64,000 bases of DNA. Origin: Micromonospora sp. NBC_01699 (lineage in GTDB: Bacteria > Actinomycetota > Actinomycetes > Mycobacteriales > Micromonosporaceae). The DNA lies in contig NZ_CP109199.1 in NCBI RefSeq assembly GCF_036250065.1, positions 6,324,001 through 6,388,000 of the forward strand, read 5' to 3'. The notes beneath the pieces were generated by a model. That model was not told where the DNA came from. It worked only from the letters and a program-made list of their open reading frames with translations, and did not search any database. Position numbers and translations under genes: made by a program. Shown here in pieces: positions 35,174 to 43,386 of the stretch (positions within the stretch are counted from its first letter, which is position 1; every line of letters starts with the position of its first letter).

Positions 35174-38100
35174 TGTCCGCCATCGCGCGCAGCCAGGTCT
35201 TCACCACCGTCCACACGATCGGCGGCCTCCTACCGACCGACATGCTGGTCCGCATCAGCGACGGGCGGGACGTCGACGGCTGTACGCCCGTCGACTACCA
35301 CGTCATCGGCGCACACTCGGTACGCGACGACGCCGAACGGCACTGGGACTATCTGCGGTCCACCTGGGCGGAGCTCCGAAACCGCCTTCCCCGTCTGAGA
35401 GAGGCCGAGACACCAACCGATCCGACCGGCCTCGCGATCGCGCAATGGCTCAAGCCCTTGTTCGGGGAGCTCGGCTTCGGCCAGCTCACGACCATCAGCG
35501 CGTCGGGCATCGCCGCCGACGACAACCGGAAAATGTTCGCCATCAGCCACCGCTGGAACCACGTGCCGATCCATTTGATCCCCTGGAATGCCGCGCTTGA
35601 CCGGCGGCCCGCAAACGCCAAGGGCGTACCACCGCAGTCCCTCTTGCAGGAATGCCTAAACCGCTGCCGGGGACACCTGTGGGCGGTCCTCACCAACGGC
35701 CGCCAACTACGCCTTCTGCGCGACTCCAGTGCGCTCGCCACCGCGTCGTACATCGAATTCGACCTGGAAGCGATCTTCGACGGCGAACTTTTCAGCGAGT
35801 TCGTCCTGCTCTACCGGCTGCTGCACGTCTCCCGTTTCGAGGTGGCCGATGGCGCGGCACCGTCCACCTGCTGGTTAGAGAAATGGCGCACCGAGGCGAT
35901 CTCCTCGGGTGTGCGTGCGCTCGACCACCACCGGCAAACGGTGAAGCAGGCTATCACCATGCTAGGTTCCGGCTTTCTCAGGCACCCGGCGAACACGGTT
36001 CTTCGCGAGAATCTCGACGTCGATGCGTTTCACACGGCACTGCTCCGCCTCGTGTACCGCCTGATCTTCCTCTTCGTCATCGAGGAGCGGGACGTACTGC
36101 ACCCGCCGGGAACCACCGAGACGGTCCGGCGGCGCTACGCGGAATATTTCTCCACTTCCCGGCTCCGTCGCAGGGCAGACCGCCGCGGCACCGCGCACAC
36201 GGATATGTATCAGGCTCTACGGATTGTCCTCGACGCACTCGGCAACGAGAACGGACACCCGGAATTGGGCCTACCAGGACTCGGTGGCCTCTTCGACGAC
36301 AGCGAGGCGGATGCCCCGCTGCGTGGTCTGTCCCTGGCCAACATCGATCTCCTGGCGGCGGTGCGCCAGCTCTCCCGCGTCCGCGACAGGGGCTCGACTC
36401 GCTGGCGGTTGGTGGACTACCGCAACATGGGATCGGAGGAGATGGGTTCGATCTACGAGTCGCTGCTCGAACTCATACCCAAGCACTCCCCCAGCGACAA
36501 CAGCTTCGAGCTGGTCGAACGCCTCGGCAACAATCGCAAGAAGACCGGGTCGTACTACACACCGAGTTCGTTGATCGAGCGGCTACTCGACTCCACCCTC
36601 GACCGCGTGATCGACGACTTCGAGAAGCGCGGCGAGATACGCGCGTCAGCGTCAGGACAACCGGAATCCAGAGAGATCGTCGCCGAGGAACTGCTGTCGA
36701 TCACCGTGTGCGACCCGGCCTGCGGTTCCGGCAACTTCTTGGTCGCCGCCGCCCGCCGGATCGCGAAGCGGGTCGCCGCCGTACGGGAACGCAACCCGGA
36801 GCCGACGCTCGGTGCCGTCCGGCAGGCCCTGCACGAGGTGATTGCCCGCTGTATCTACGGCGTAGACCTCAACCCGATGGCGGTCGAACTAGCAAAGGTT
36901 TCACTCTGGCTCGAAGCCATGGAGCCAGGAAAACCACTCGGCTTCCTGGACGCGCACCTCAAGCATGGCAACACCCTGATCGGGGCCACGCCGGCCCGGA
37001 TGCGGGACGGCATCCCCAGCATGGCCTTCAAACCGATCGAAGATGACGACCCCGTGTACGCCAGACTCCTGGAGAAGCAGAACGAGGCAGAGCGGAAGGG
37101 CCAGGACACCCTATTCGACCTGTACACCGATCCGAAGGTCGTCAACACCGCCTTCGCGGCAAGCCTGCGCCGCATCGCCGACGCTCCCGTCGACACTCTC
37201 ACCGACGTCCGCAGGCAAGCCGCCGCGTACCAGGATTGGCAGAAATCCTTCACGTACGCCCTGGCGAAGCACGTAGCCGATGCTTGGTGTGCGGCGTTCG
37301 TGTGGCATAAGCGCAAGGACTTCCCGTCGCCGGTGACCCACGCGGTCTTCCGCACCCTCCAGGTTCCAACCTCCGAGGCCGCGTCGCAGGCAACCCACAC
37401 CGAGATCGTACGGCTGCGGGAGCTGCACCGATTCTTCCACTGGCACCTGGAGTTCCCGTATATCTTTTCCGTACCCGAGGATGCGTCCGCCCCGGAAGTC
37501 GATGCGGCGACCGGATGGGCGGGAGGTTTCTCCTACGTTGTCGCCAACCCACCCTGGGACAAGGTTGACTTCGAGGACAAGAAGTACTTCAGCGCAGTAG
37601 ACCAATCGATCACCGAGATCGCGGGACTGGCCCGACGGGACCGCATAGCCCGGTGGATCAAGGAAAATCCGCAGGCGGGTGCGGATTATCGAGCAGAACG
37701 CAGAAGAATCAAATCGACATTCCAATTCGCCCGAGGATCCGGCCTCTACCCACTTTGCATCAAGGGCCTAACAGTCAAGGGCGTGAATTCACTCCAATTC
37801 GATCAACTCTTCACCGAACACCTCATCTCCCTCGCCGCACCAAACGGTCATCTGGGATTCGTCATTCCGACAAACATTGCGTGGGCGGCCGGATCACAGC
37901 ACCTCTTCGGTGACATAACCAGACGTGGAGCCCTCGCCTCACTGTACGACTTCGAGAACCGAAATTCCATATTTCTCGGCATACATTCCAGCCTTAAATT
38001 CTGCCTCCTATCACTGGTTGGCCGAGGCTTAACCGAACCAAGCACCGACCTCGCATTTTACCTCCTTGACCCACACAACCTCGATGACAACGGAAAAATA

Positions 38101-39858
38101 TTTCAACTGGCCCCGGAGGAGATACAGCTATTGAATCCAACTTCGGGCGCTCTCCCCATCTTTCGTTCCCGCCGCGACGTTGACTTGACGATCGCCATAT
38201 ATCGACGCACGCCCATTATTGATAACTCATGGGAAATAACATTCAAGTATCACTTCCGCATGACAGATGACTCCGACATCTTCCACACCCGAGAGGAGCT
38301 CGAACTAACAGGCTGGGAGGCAGACGGAAACGGGTTCGGTCGGGACCAGGAGTACATGGTTCCGCTCTACGAAGGCAAGATGGCCCACCTATTCGACCAC
38401 CGATGGAGCTCCTACCCCAGCTACAACATCAAGGATCACAGACTTTTGACCACAATCGAGAAGCAGGATCCTTCTATAACCGCTCAGCCGCGGTACTGGG
38501 TGCCCGAGAGGGCACTTGATGCAACCGGGGAAGACAAGAACCGGGACGCAATCGCACGCCTGGAGGCCCTCGACTGGAACTATGAGTGGCTCTGCGGGTG
38601 GCGCGACATAGCTCGTGCGACCGACGAACGGACCGCAATTCCCGCATTCTTGCCAGTCGCCGCCGTAGGACATACGTTTCCACTCATGTTTCCCCGAGCG
38701 AAGCCGACCCTCATTGCCGCACTTGTCGCCGCACAGAGCTCCCTTGTATTCGACTTTGTGAGCCGCCAGAAGATAGGCGGCACTCACGTGTCTCTAATGA
38801 CATGGAGGCAGCTTCCAGTTCCCACGCCCACGATGCTGGAGCGCCACGTAACCTTCATCAGGCCACGAGTACTCGAACTCGTCTACACCGCGTACGACAT
38901 GACCCCGCTCGCCCGTGACCTCGATGACGGCGGTCCACCGTTCCGATGGGACGAGGATCGACGCGCCCGACTCCGAGCTGAACTCGACGCCTACTTCTTC
39001 CACCTGTACGGGATCTCGCGCGCAGACACGGACTACATTTTGGAGACCTTCCAGTCCGACTCGGGTGGTGGCCTTAAAAACAAGGAGATCGCAAAGTACG
39101 GAACCTATCGCACGAAGGATCTCGTGCTCGCCGAGTACGACCGTATGCTCGTGGCCGGCGCAAGTCTCGACACTCCGCTCATCGACGGCGAGAACTACGG
39201 CTCCCCGCTCATTCCGATTCCAGGCTTTGGACTACGACACGACCCGCACCGACTTGCCCCCCCCCCCCCCCCGCGATTTCTCGTTCCGATCATGGGGAGA
39301 TCTGATGGGGTGGTACATCCTGAGCGAATCGTGGTCACGTTGCTTGGCCTCATCAGCGGCTATCAACCCCACTCAGCGTTTTGGCTGATCGCCCTATGTG
39401 GCTTGCCGCTCAAGACAGCCGCCAGATGCCGCTGGACCGACGTAAAACCCGACACGGGCACCGGGTCGTCGGCAATCCCGCCTACTGAGGTCTACCTCCC
39501 CAACGCCCGCGAGCCCTGCTCGGCCTGGAAATGTTCCGCCACACCCAGGAAAGCGTCACCGTCTACCACGAGACCCAGGACTGCCGGCACCCGGTCATGG
39601 GGCCAGCAGCACACCCACCCCAAGCCCGGAGCCGCAGTCGAAAGCCTCATCGCCGAGGCCCGACTCACCGACCGAAGAGTCGAACTCTTCTTCAAAATTC
39701 ACAAAGATGTGGCCTCGACTGGAGCCGACGCCACATCTCGATGCCGGGCAGGTACGTTTACTACCAAGCGAATCCAGCTGGATGACCGGCCGCCCGTTGT
39801 CAGGTCTCGGACGCCGGATCAGCAGCCTCATCCGCAACGCGGCGCCGGATCTCCTTGA
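35173..39858 (+). CDS. N6-adenine DNA methyltransferase, DrmMI/PglX/Eco57I-like, with 3' poly-C tract
   Basis: As read, the frame is 1561 residues. The N-terminal target/regulatory part (1-440) precedes KKTGSYYTPSSLIERLL, motif I DPACGSGNFLVAAARR (about 512), YGVDLNPMAVELAKVSLW and the catalytic NPPW (about 790) of gamma-class adenine methyltransferases. The similarity ends around residue 1360 at a proline run. At 39257-39272 sixteen C residues occur. The frame then continues for about 195 codons with no recognisable sequence to 39858, whereas a +1 change would stop at 39303-39305 and a +2 (or -1) change at about 39388. The true end is therefore probably near 39305. Methylation would mark self DNA in a DISARM- or Pgl-like system. 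It is translationally coupled to the drmD-like gene. Confidence 0.85.
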   Translation: MSAIARSQVFTTVHTIGGLLPTDMLVRISDGRDVDGCTPVDYHVIGAHSVRDDAERHWDYLRSTWAELRNRLPRLREAETPTDPTGLAIAQWLKPLFGELGFGQLTTISASGIAADDNRKMFAISHRWNHVPIHLIPWNAALDRRPANAKGVPPQSLLQECLNRCRGHLWAVLTNGRQLRLLRDSSALATASYIEFDLEAIFDGELFSEFVLLYRLLHVSRFEVADGAAPSTCWLEKWRTEAISSGVRALDHHRQTVKQAITMLGSGFLRHPANTVLRENLDVDAFHTALLRLVYRLIFLFVIEERDVLHPPGTTETVRRRYAEYFSTSRLRRRADRRGTAHTDMYQALRIVLDALGNENGHPELGLPGLGGLFDDSEADAPLRGLSLANIDLLAAVRQLSRVRDRGSTRWRLVDYRNMGSEEMGSIYESLLELIPKHSPSDNSFELVERLGNNRKKTGSYYTPSSLIERLLDSTLDRVIDDFEKRGEIRASASGQPESREIVAEELLSITVCDPACGSGNFLVAAARRIAKRVAAVRERNPEPTLGAVRQALHEVIARCIYGVDLNPMAVELAKVSLWLEAMEPGKPLGFLDAHLKHGNTLIGATPARMRDGIPSMAFKPIEDDDPVYARLLEKQNEAERKGQDTLFDLYTDPKVVNTAFAASLRRIADAPVDTLTDVRRQAAAYQDWQKSFTYALAKHVADAWCAAFVWHKRKDFPSPVTHAVFRTLQVPTSEAASQATHTEIVRLRELHRFFHWHLEFPYIFSVPEDASAPEVDAATGWAGGFSYVVANPPWDKVDFEDKKYFSAVDQSITEIAGLARRDRIARWIKENPQAGADYRAERRRIKSTFQFARGSGLYPLCIKGLTVKGVNSLQFDQLFTEHLISLAAPNGHLGFVIPTNIAWAAGSQHLFGDITRRGALASLYDFENRNSIFLGIHSSLKFCLLSLVGRGLTEPSTDLAFYLLDPHNLDDNGKIFQLAPEEIQLLNPTSGALPIFRSRRDVDLTIAIYRRTPIIDNSWEITFKYHFRMTDDSDIFHTREELELTGWEADGNGFGRDQEYMVPLYEGKMAHLFDHRWSSYPSYNIKDHRLLTTIEKQDPSITAQPRYWVPERALDATGEDKNRDAIARLEALDWNYEWLCGWRDIARATDERTAIPAFLPVAAVGHTFPLMFPRAKPTLIAALVAAQSSLVFDFVSRQKIGGTHVSLMTWRQLPVPTPTMLERHVTFIRPRVLELVYTAYDMTPLARDLDDGGPPFRWDEDRRARLRAELDAYFFHLYGISRADTDYILETFQSDSGGGLKNKEIAKYGTYRTKDLVLAEYDRMLVAGASLDTPLIDGENYGSPLIPIPGFGLRHDPHRLAPPPPPRFLVPIMGRSDGVVHPERIVVTLLGLISGYQPHSAFWLIALCGLPLKTAARCRWTDVKPDTGTGSSAIPPTEVYLPNAREPCSAWKCSATPRKASPSTTRPRTAGTRSWGQQHTHPKPGAAVESLIAEARLTDRRVELFFKIHKDVASTGADATSRCRAGTFTTKRIQLDDRPPVVRSRTPDQQPHPQRGAGSP
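39257..39272 (+). repeat. Homopolymer of 16 C in the methyltransferase gene
   Basis: The tract follows CACCGACTTG and precedes GCGATTTC. Its length changes the frame of the C-terminus. Poly-G/C runs in phage-growth-limitation methylase pglX are known to cause phase variation. An assembly error in the run cannot be excluded. Confidence 0.9.
39306..39799. other. Low-information region between the methyltransferase and the RAMA nuclease
   Basis: The methyltransferase frame runs through here only with 16 C. None of the six frames looks like a conserved protein; short frames such as the one beginning MFRHTQESVTVYHE (39531) have no supporting ribosome site. It may be a decayed gene or a shared 3' spacer between convergent genes. 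Confidence 0.45.
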
Positions 39859-40939
39859 TAGTCACCGTGTCACCGGCATGCGCGTCTTCGGTCCGCCAGA
39901 AGTCCATGCCGTCGGTGGCGGTAACTGACGCGGGGGCGTCCGACCCGCGTACCGCAAGCTTGACGGCAGTGCCGGCCGCCGAAAGCGAGGAATGCGTCTG
40001 GCCGCCATAGCGAACCTGACCATCACGGAGCAACTCGGCCCGATACGTGCTGCCCAGATAGTCGCCGTAAAGCATGGTGCCCGGCCGCAGCCGCCCTGCC
40101 GCGATCAGGTCGGGCACCCTCAGTCTGCGTTCACCGGCGCTGACCCGCCGCCTTTGGACCGACCGTTGCCTGGGCAACGTCGGCGTCGGCTTACCAGACC
40201 GGCTCGGCGGCGGCGTTGTGAGCGGCTCGGCCCGAGCGACCGGCTGATCAGGGGAGAACGACGTGACCGCAGTCGGGAAGTCGAAGGTCGCCCTCGCGCG
40301 TACCAGGCTAGAACGGATTGCGTCGCGGCTCAGCTTCGTCAAGCGTCCATCCAGCAGCGCCACGAGTTCGACGGCAGGCTCGTCACCGGCGAAGAGGCTC
40401 GTCAACTCGGCGTGCACCTGCCGGTCGACGAAGTAGCCCTTCCACATCTCCTCGATGCGGTTCTCCCGCATATTGTCCTTGCTGAGCAGGCACAGAAGAT
40501 CCATCGCGCCGCCAGGGTCGGAGTCGATCCGGACTGCCCGGAAGAGCTTCTGCTCGACAGGAACCGGAGCGTGCGCGTTGTACACCCGCCACTCCGCGCC
40601 ATCGGTGAGTACCACCCATTCAACGCCGGCAACCGTGGCGTAGCTGATTGTCTGATTCGCCCATCGGGGGTCGTCCAGGTTCTCGCCGAGTCCCTTCGCT
40701 TCGATGAACAGGCGCGGGGTGCGGAGCAAGAGCAGAGCGTAGTCAACCGGGTTGTCGGAGGTACGGCGCCGGTACTCGCGGTGCACCTCGTCCGGGTCGT
40801 AGACATCCCACCCGAGCGCGTTGATCATTGGCTCGATCAGACTGGCCTTGGTGTTCTGCTCGCCGAGCCGCCGTGGATGCCGGCGAAATCGGTCCAGTCG
40901 TTCGACGCTCTGCTTGATCGCGTCACGCAGTTCCTGCAC
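39800..40939 (-). CDS. HsdR-N-type nuclease with C-terminal RAMA domain
   Basis: The protein has 379 residues. Residues 20-170 match the type I restriction HsdR N-terminal nuclease fold: NTKASLIEPMINALGWDV, then D66 in NPVDYALLL and E80-x-K82 in FIEAKGLGE, the PD-(D/E)XK signature. A linker (210-265) leads to a C-terminal RAMA domain (about 285-360, AGRLRPGTMLYGDYLGSTYRAELL), a module tied to adenine-methylation systems. The GTG at 40939 has GGAGG six bases upstream, a better start than the ATG at 41017. It converges on the methyltransferase gene. I infer a modification-dependent or modification-inhibited nuclease belonging to the same defence block. Confidence 0.82.
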   Translation of the reverse strand: MQELRDAIKQSVERLDRFRRHPRRLGEQNTKASLIEPMINALGWDVYDPDEVHREYRRRTSDNPVDYALLLLRTPRLFIEAKGLGENLDDPRWANQTISYATVAGVEWVVLTDGAEWRVYNAHAPVPVEQKLFRAVRIDSDPGGAMDLLCLLSKDNMRENRIEEMWKGYFVDRQVHAELTSLFAGDEPAVELVALLDGRLTKLSRDAIRSSLVRARATFDFPTAVTSFSPDQPVARAEPLTTPPPSRSGKPTPTLPRQRSVQRRRVSAGERRLRVPDLIAAGRLRPGTMLYGDYLGSTYRAELLRDGQVRYGGQTHSSLSAAGTAVKLAVRGSDAPASVTATDGMDFWRTEDAHAGDTVTIKEIRRRVADEAADPASET

Positions 40940-41181
40940 GCCCCGCCTCCAGCTTCCGGCTGCACAGATCGTAGTACCGCCGTTTCCATGGTCGGCGATG
41001 CCATCGGCGACGAACATCGGCCGTGCGTCGACAGCCGCGACTCCGTCGAGGCGGTCTCGTCTCTGATGTCACCAGGGCTGCTCGGGCTCTCTCGAACACA
41101 TCGACGAGGCGAGGTTCCCAGGTTCGTAGCCAACGAAGCCCAGCAGGCAGCTCTTTCGGATTCGACCGCGCCATCCGAGGT

Positions 41182-41479
41182 TCAGGCTGCGGCGTCCCGT
41201 GGCTCGAAACTGACGTACAGGCTCACATCCAGCGCCGCTGCCAACCGCTCCAGCACCGGCAAGGTCGGACGGTCCCGCCCGCTTCGAACCGGGCAACCGC
41301 CGACAGGGTCATTCCGAAGCCTGCGCGAGCTGCGACTGAGTCCAACCCCGACGCTCACCAAGCTCCCGGACCGCACGGCCGAGCTCAAACGCCAGCCGCG
41401 CCGCGTCGTACGCCTCCGCAGCGCCGGGCTCAGCCATGCGCCGGTCGCGCATCGCGGCCCAGTCTGCCCGTTCACCCAT
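41182..41479 (-). pseudogene. HigA-like XRE antitoxin with two frameshifts
   Basis: The first frame reads AARLAFELGRAVRELGERRG and WTQSQLAQASE and then stops. A shifted frame continues MTLSAVARFEAGGT and a second shift gives PTLPVLERLAAALD. Together they make a normal XRE antitoxin. The shifts lie near 41313-41316 (a missing G) and 41265-41272 (a missing C). The ATG at 41479 is three bases from the toxin stop, the usual toxin-antitoxin order. The gene is broken as read, unless these are sequencing errors. Confidence 0.75.
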
Positions 41480-41482
41480 GGC

Positions 41483-41786
41483 CTAGGCCCCCTCTTCGAG
41501 TCGGTGCGCCTCGTCAACACACCGAGCCAACGCCGACGCGCCCGGTCGACCTCTCGCTCGTCGCGCATGCGCGTCTTGTGGAACACCGTCAGCAAGACGA
41601 TCCGTTTGTCGGACGCGATCCGGTAGGTGACTCTCACCGCCTGCCGCTCCAGGTAGAACCGCAACTCACGCAGCTTGCCGTCAAGCTGCTTCGTGTACGG
41701 CTCACCCAACAGCGGACCCTGGTCCGCCAACAGATCGACATAGAACGCCGTCCTGGCGAACAGTGCCGTCGGCAGGTTCTCCAGCC
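41483..41786 (-). pseudogene. HigB/RelE-like toxin fragment, 5'-truncated and frameshifted
   Basis: The frame reads LENLPTALFARTAFYVDLLA, then GPLLGEPYTKQLDGKLRELR, RVTYRIASDKRIVLLTVF and HKTRMRDEREVDRARR, typical of the phage-derived Gp49/HigB toxin family. A missing base near 41530-41536 moves the last codons (ALARCVDEAHRLEEGA) out of frame. The first dozen or so residues are absent because the gene begins at the 3' end of the tRNA at 41789-41862. It appears to have been cut by recombination at the tRNA. Confidence 0.75.
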
Positions 41787-41788
41787 GG

Positions 41789-41862
41789 TGGGGCGGGCGG
41801 GACTCGAACCCGCGACCGAGGGATTATGAGTCCCCTGCTCTAACCTGCTGAGCTACCGCCCC
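41789..41862 (-). tRNA. tRNA-Met (CAT), or lysidine-type tRNA-Ile2
   Basis: On the minus strand: acceptor GGGGCGG/CCGCCCC, D stem GCTC/GAGC, anticodon stem GGGGA/TCCCT with loop CTCATAA (anticodon CAT), T stem GCGGG/CCCGC with loop TTCGAGT, discriminator A. G1-C72 rules out initiator tRNA. Elongator Met and Ile2 cannot be separated with certainty. The toxin fragment abuts its 3' end. Confidence 0.92.
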
Positions 41863-41867
41863 AAGTA

Positions 41868-41889
41868 GCGCGGGAATGGTAACCCGCGC
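41868..41889 (-). terminator. Hairpin after the FAD oxidoreductase gene
   Basis: GCGCGGG (41868-41874) pairs with CCCGCGC (41883-41889). It lies between the stop of the minus-strand oxidoreductase gene and the tRNA. Confidence 0.45.
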
Positions 41890-41999
41890 GCCACCCCGCC
41901 CAGCGACCGCCGACGGGCACCGAACGGCCCCCGCCGCGACCCCTGAAACAGGCCGGCACCGCCGAGAATAACAGCGCTCACCGACACCGTACGGAGGCG

Positions 42000-43241
42000 T
42001 CACATCTGCGGGGTCAGGTGGCGTACGACGGCGGCGCCGGCTCGCCAGCCACTGGCCAGGGCGCCCTGGATCGACGGGCTGTCCCGGTGGTCACCGGCCA
42101 CGAACACCCCCTCACCGAGGTCGACCGGCTGCCGCAGTCGGCCCCGAAGCGGCGGGGCCGCCGGCAGTGCGGCCGGCAGGCTCACCGTGGTCAGGTGCTC
42201 CCAGTCGTCGGTCCGGCAGCCGTACAGCCGGCCGAGTTCGCCCCGGACCACCGGCTCCGGCGGCGGGGTCGGTCCGGCCACCGAGCTGGCCACCAGGTGC
42301 CGCCCCGGCGGGGCGTACGTGGGTGCCGCTCGGCTGATCACGACGGTGTTCGCCACGAGTTCACGGCGGTCGCCGTCGAGCAGCAGGATCGGCTCACCCA
42401 GTGGCGGCTGGTCGACCGAGTGGTAGTAGGTGGTCAGGGTGCGGGTGCGTACGGCTCCGAGGGCGGGTAGGAGGCGGGTTGCCGTACCCGGATCGGTGGC
42501 GACGAGGACGGCCCGGCAGCGGAGGTCGCCGGCCGGGGTGCGGACCAGGCCGGGGCCGATCCCGGTGACCGGGGTGCCGAGTCGCAGCAGGGTACGGGGC
42601 AGCGGCGCGGCGATCGCCGCCGGTAGTGCGCCCATCCCGCCCGCCGGCACCCCGATTTTGCCGCGTACGAAGGATCGGGCGATCATGGCACTGACGTGGC
42701 TGGAGGTGTCCAGGGCCCGGTCGGCAAGTACGCCGGACAGGAACGGCCGGAGCAGTTCCTCGATGATCCGGTCGGAGAGACCGGCCCGGTGCAGGGCCTG
42801 TTCCGTGCTGACCTCCGGGGCGTCGAGCAGCCGGTGTACCGGAATGGTGGCGCAGTTCGCGGCGAGGGCGGCCAGCCGGAGCCGGTCGCGGAGGGTGCCG
42901 ACGTCGGCCGACGCCGACAGGGGCGCGGCGATCGGGTCGCGCAGCGGGTTGGCGAGCCGGTGCAGCTGGCCGTTGCGGCGCACCAGCACCCCCGCGCTGA
43001 AGTAGCCCAGCTTCAGGGTGTCCACGTCGAGCAGGGTGCCGAGCCGGGGATAGGCGGTGTTGAGCACCTGGAATCCCCGGTCGAGCAGGTACCCGTCGAC
43101 CCGGTCGGTGGCCACCCGTCCGCCGAGCCGGTCGGCCGCCTCGACAAGCAGCCACGGCACGCCGGCCCGGTGCAGCCGCCGGGCGGCGGCGAGCCCGGCA
43201 AGACCACCACCGACGACCACCACATCGGTGTCAGCGAACAT
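42000..43241 (-). CDS. FAD-dependent oxidoreductase (protoporphyrinogen-oxidase/phytoene-desaturase-like)
   Basis: The protein has 413 residues. The N-terminal dinucleotide-binding motif DVVVVGGGLAGLAAARRL is followed by the acidic end of strand two (LLVEAADRLGGRV), the hallmark of the amine-oxidase superfamily. The C-terminus has GVFVAGDHRDSPSIQGALAS, which closes the FAD site and contains the family's late GD box. The middle (GVLADRALDTSSHVSAMIARSF) matches uncharacterised actinobacterial desaturase-like proteins. The substrate is unknown. It precedes no obvious isoprenoid gene here; the MMPL gene lies upstream on the same strand. Confidence 0.88.
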   Translation of the reverse strand: MFADTDVVVVGGGLAGLAAARRLHRAGVPWLLVEAADRLGGRVATDRVDGYLLDRGFQVLNTAYPRLGTLLDVDTLKLGYFSAGVLVRRNGQLHRLANPLRDPIAAPLSASADVGTLRDRLRLAALAANCATIPVHRLLDAPEVSTEQALHRAGLSDRIIEELLRPFLSGVLADRALDTSSHVSAMIARSFVRGKIGVPAGGMGALPAAIAAPLPRTLLRLGTPVTGIGPGLVRTPAGDLRCRAVLVATDPGTATRLLPALGAVRTRTLTTYYHSVDQPPLGEPILLLDGDRRELVANTVVISRAAPTYAPPGRHLVASSVAGPTPPPEPVVRGELGRLYGCRTDDWEHLTTVSLPAALPAAPPLRGRLRQPVDLGEGVFVAGDHRDSPSIQGALASGWRAGAAVVRHLTPQM

Positions 43242-43249
43242 GGCAGTCC

Positions 43250-43386
43250 GAGTATCCGGGTGGCTCGCCGACGACAACCACCACGTCGAGGTCAGCGAAC
43301 ATGACGAGGGGCTCGCCGCCGACAACCACCACGTCAGCGAACATGACGGGCGGCTCGCCACCGACGACCGCGACGTCAGCGGGCAT
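43250..43386. repeat. Imperfect tandem copies of the oxidoreductase gene start
   Basis: Upstream of the ATG at 43241, segments near 43262-43305, 43308-43345 and 43348-43386 repeat the pattern GGCTCGCC..CGAC..CCACGTC followed by AGCG(A/G)(A/G)CATG. On the minus strand each copy re-creates the start ATGTTCGCTGA and a valine-rich stretch. The last copy reaches the stop of the MMPL gene. Confidence 0.65.

Noticed and set aside
38915-39388. Separate plus-strand gene in a second frame at the end of the methylase
   Set aside because: Most of it overlaps the conserved methylase C-terminus; it matters only as an alternative reading after the C run.
39801-41862. Integrase or second att site confirming a mobile island
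   Set aside because: No tyrosine or serine recombinase gene and no second copy of the tRNA 3' end was found in the window; the island idea rests on the truncated toxin alone.
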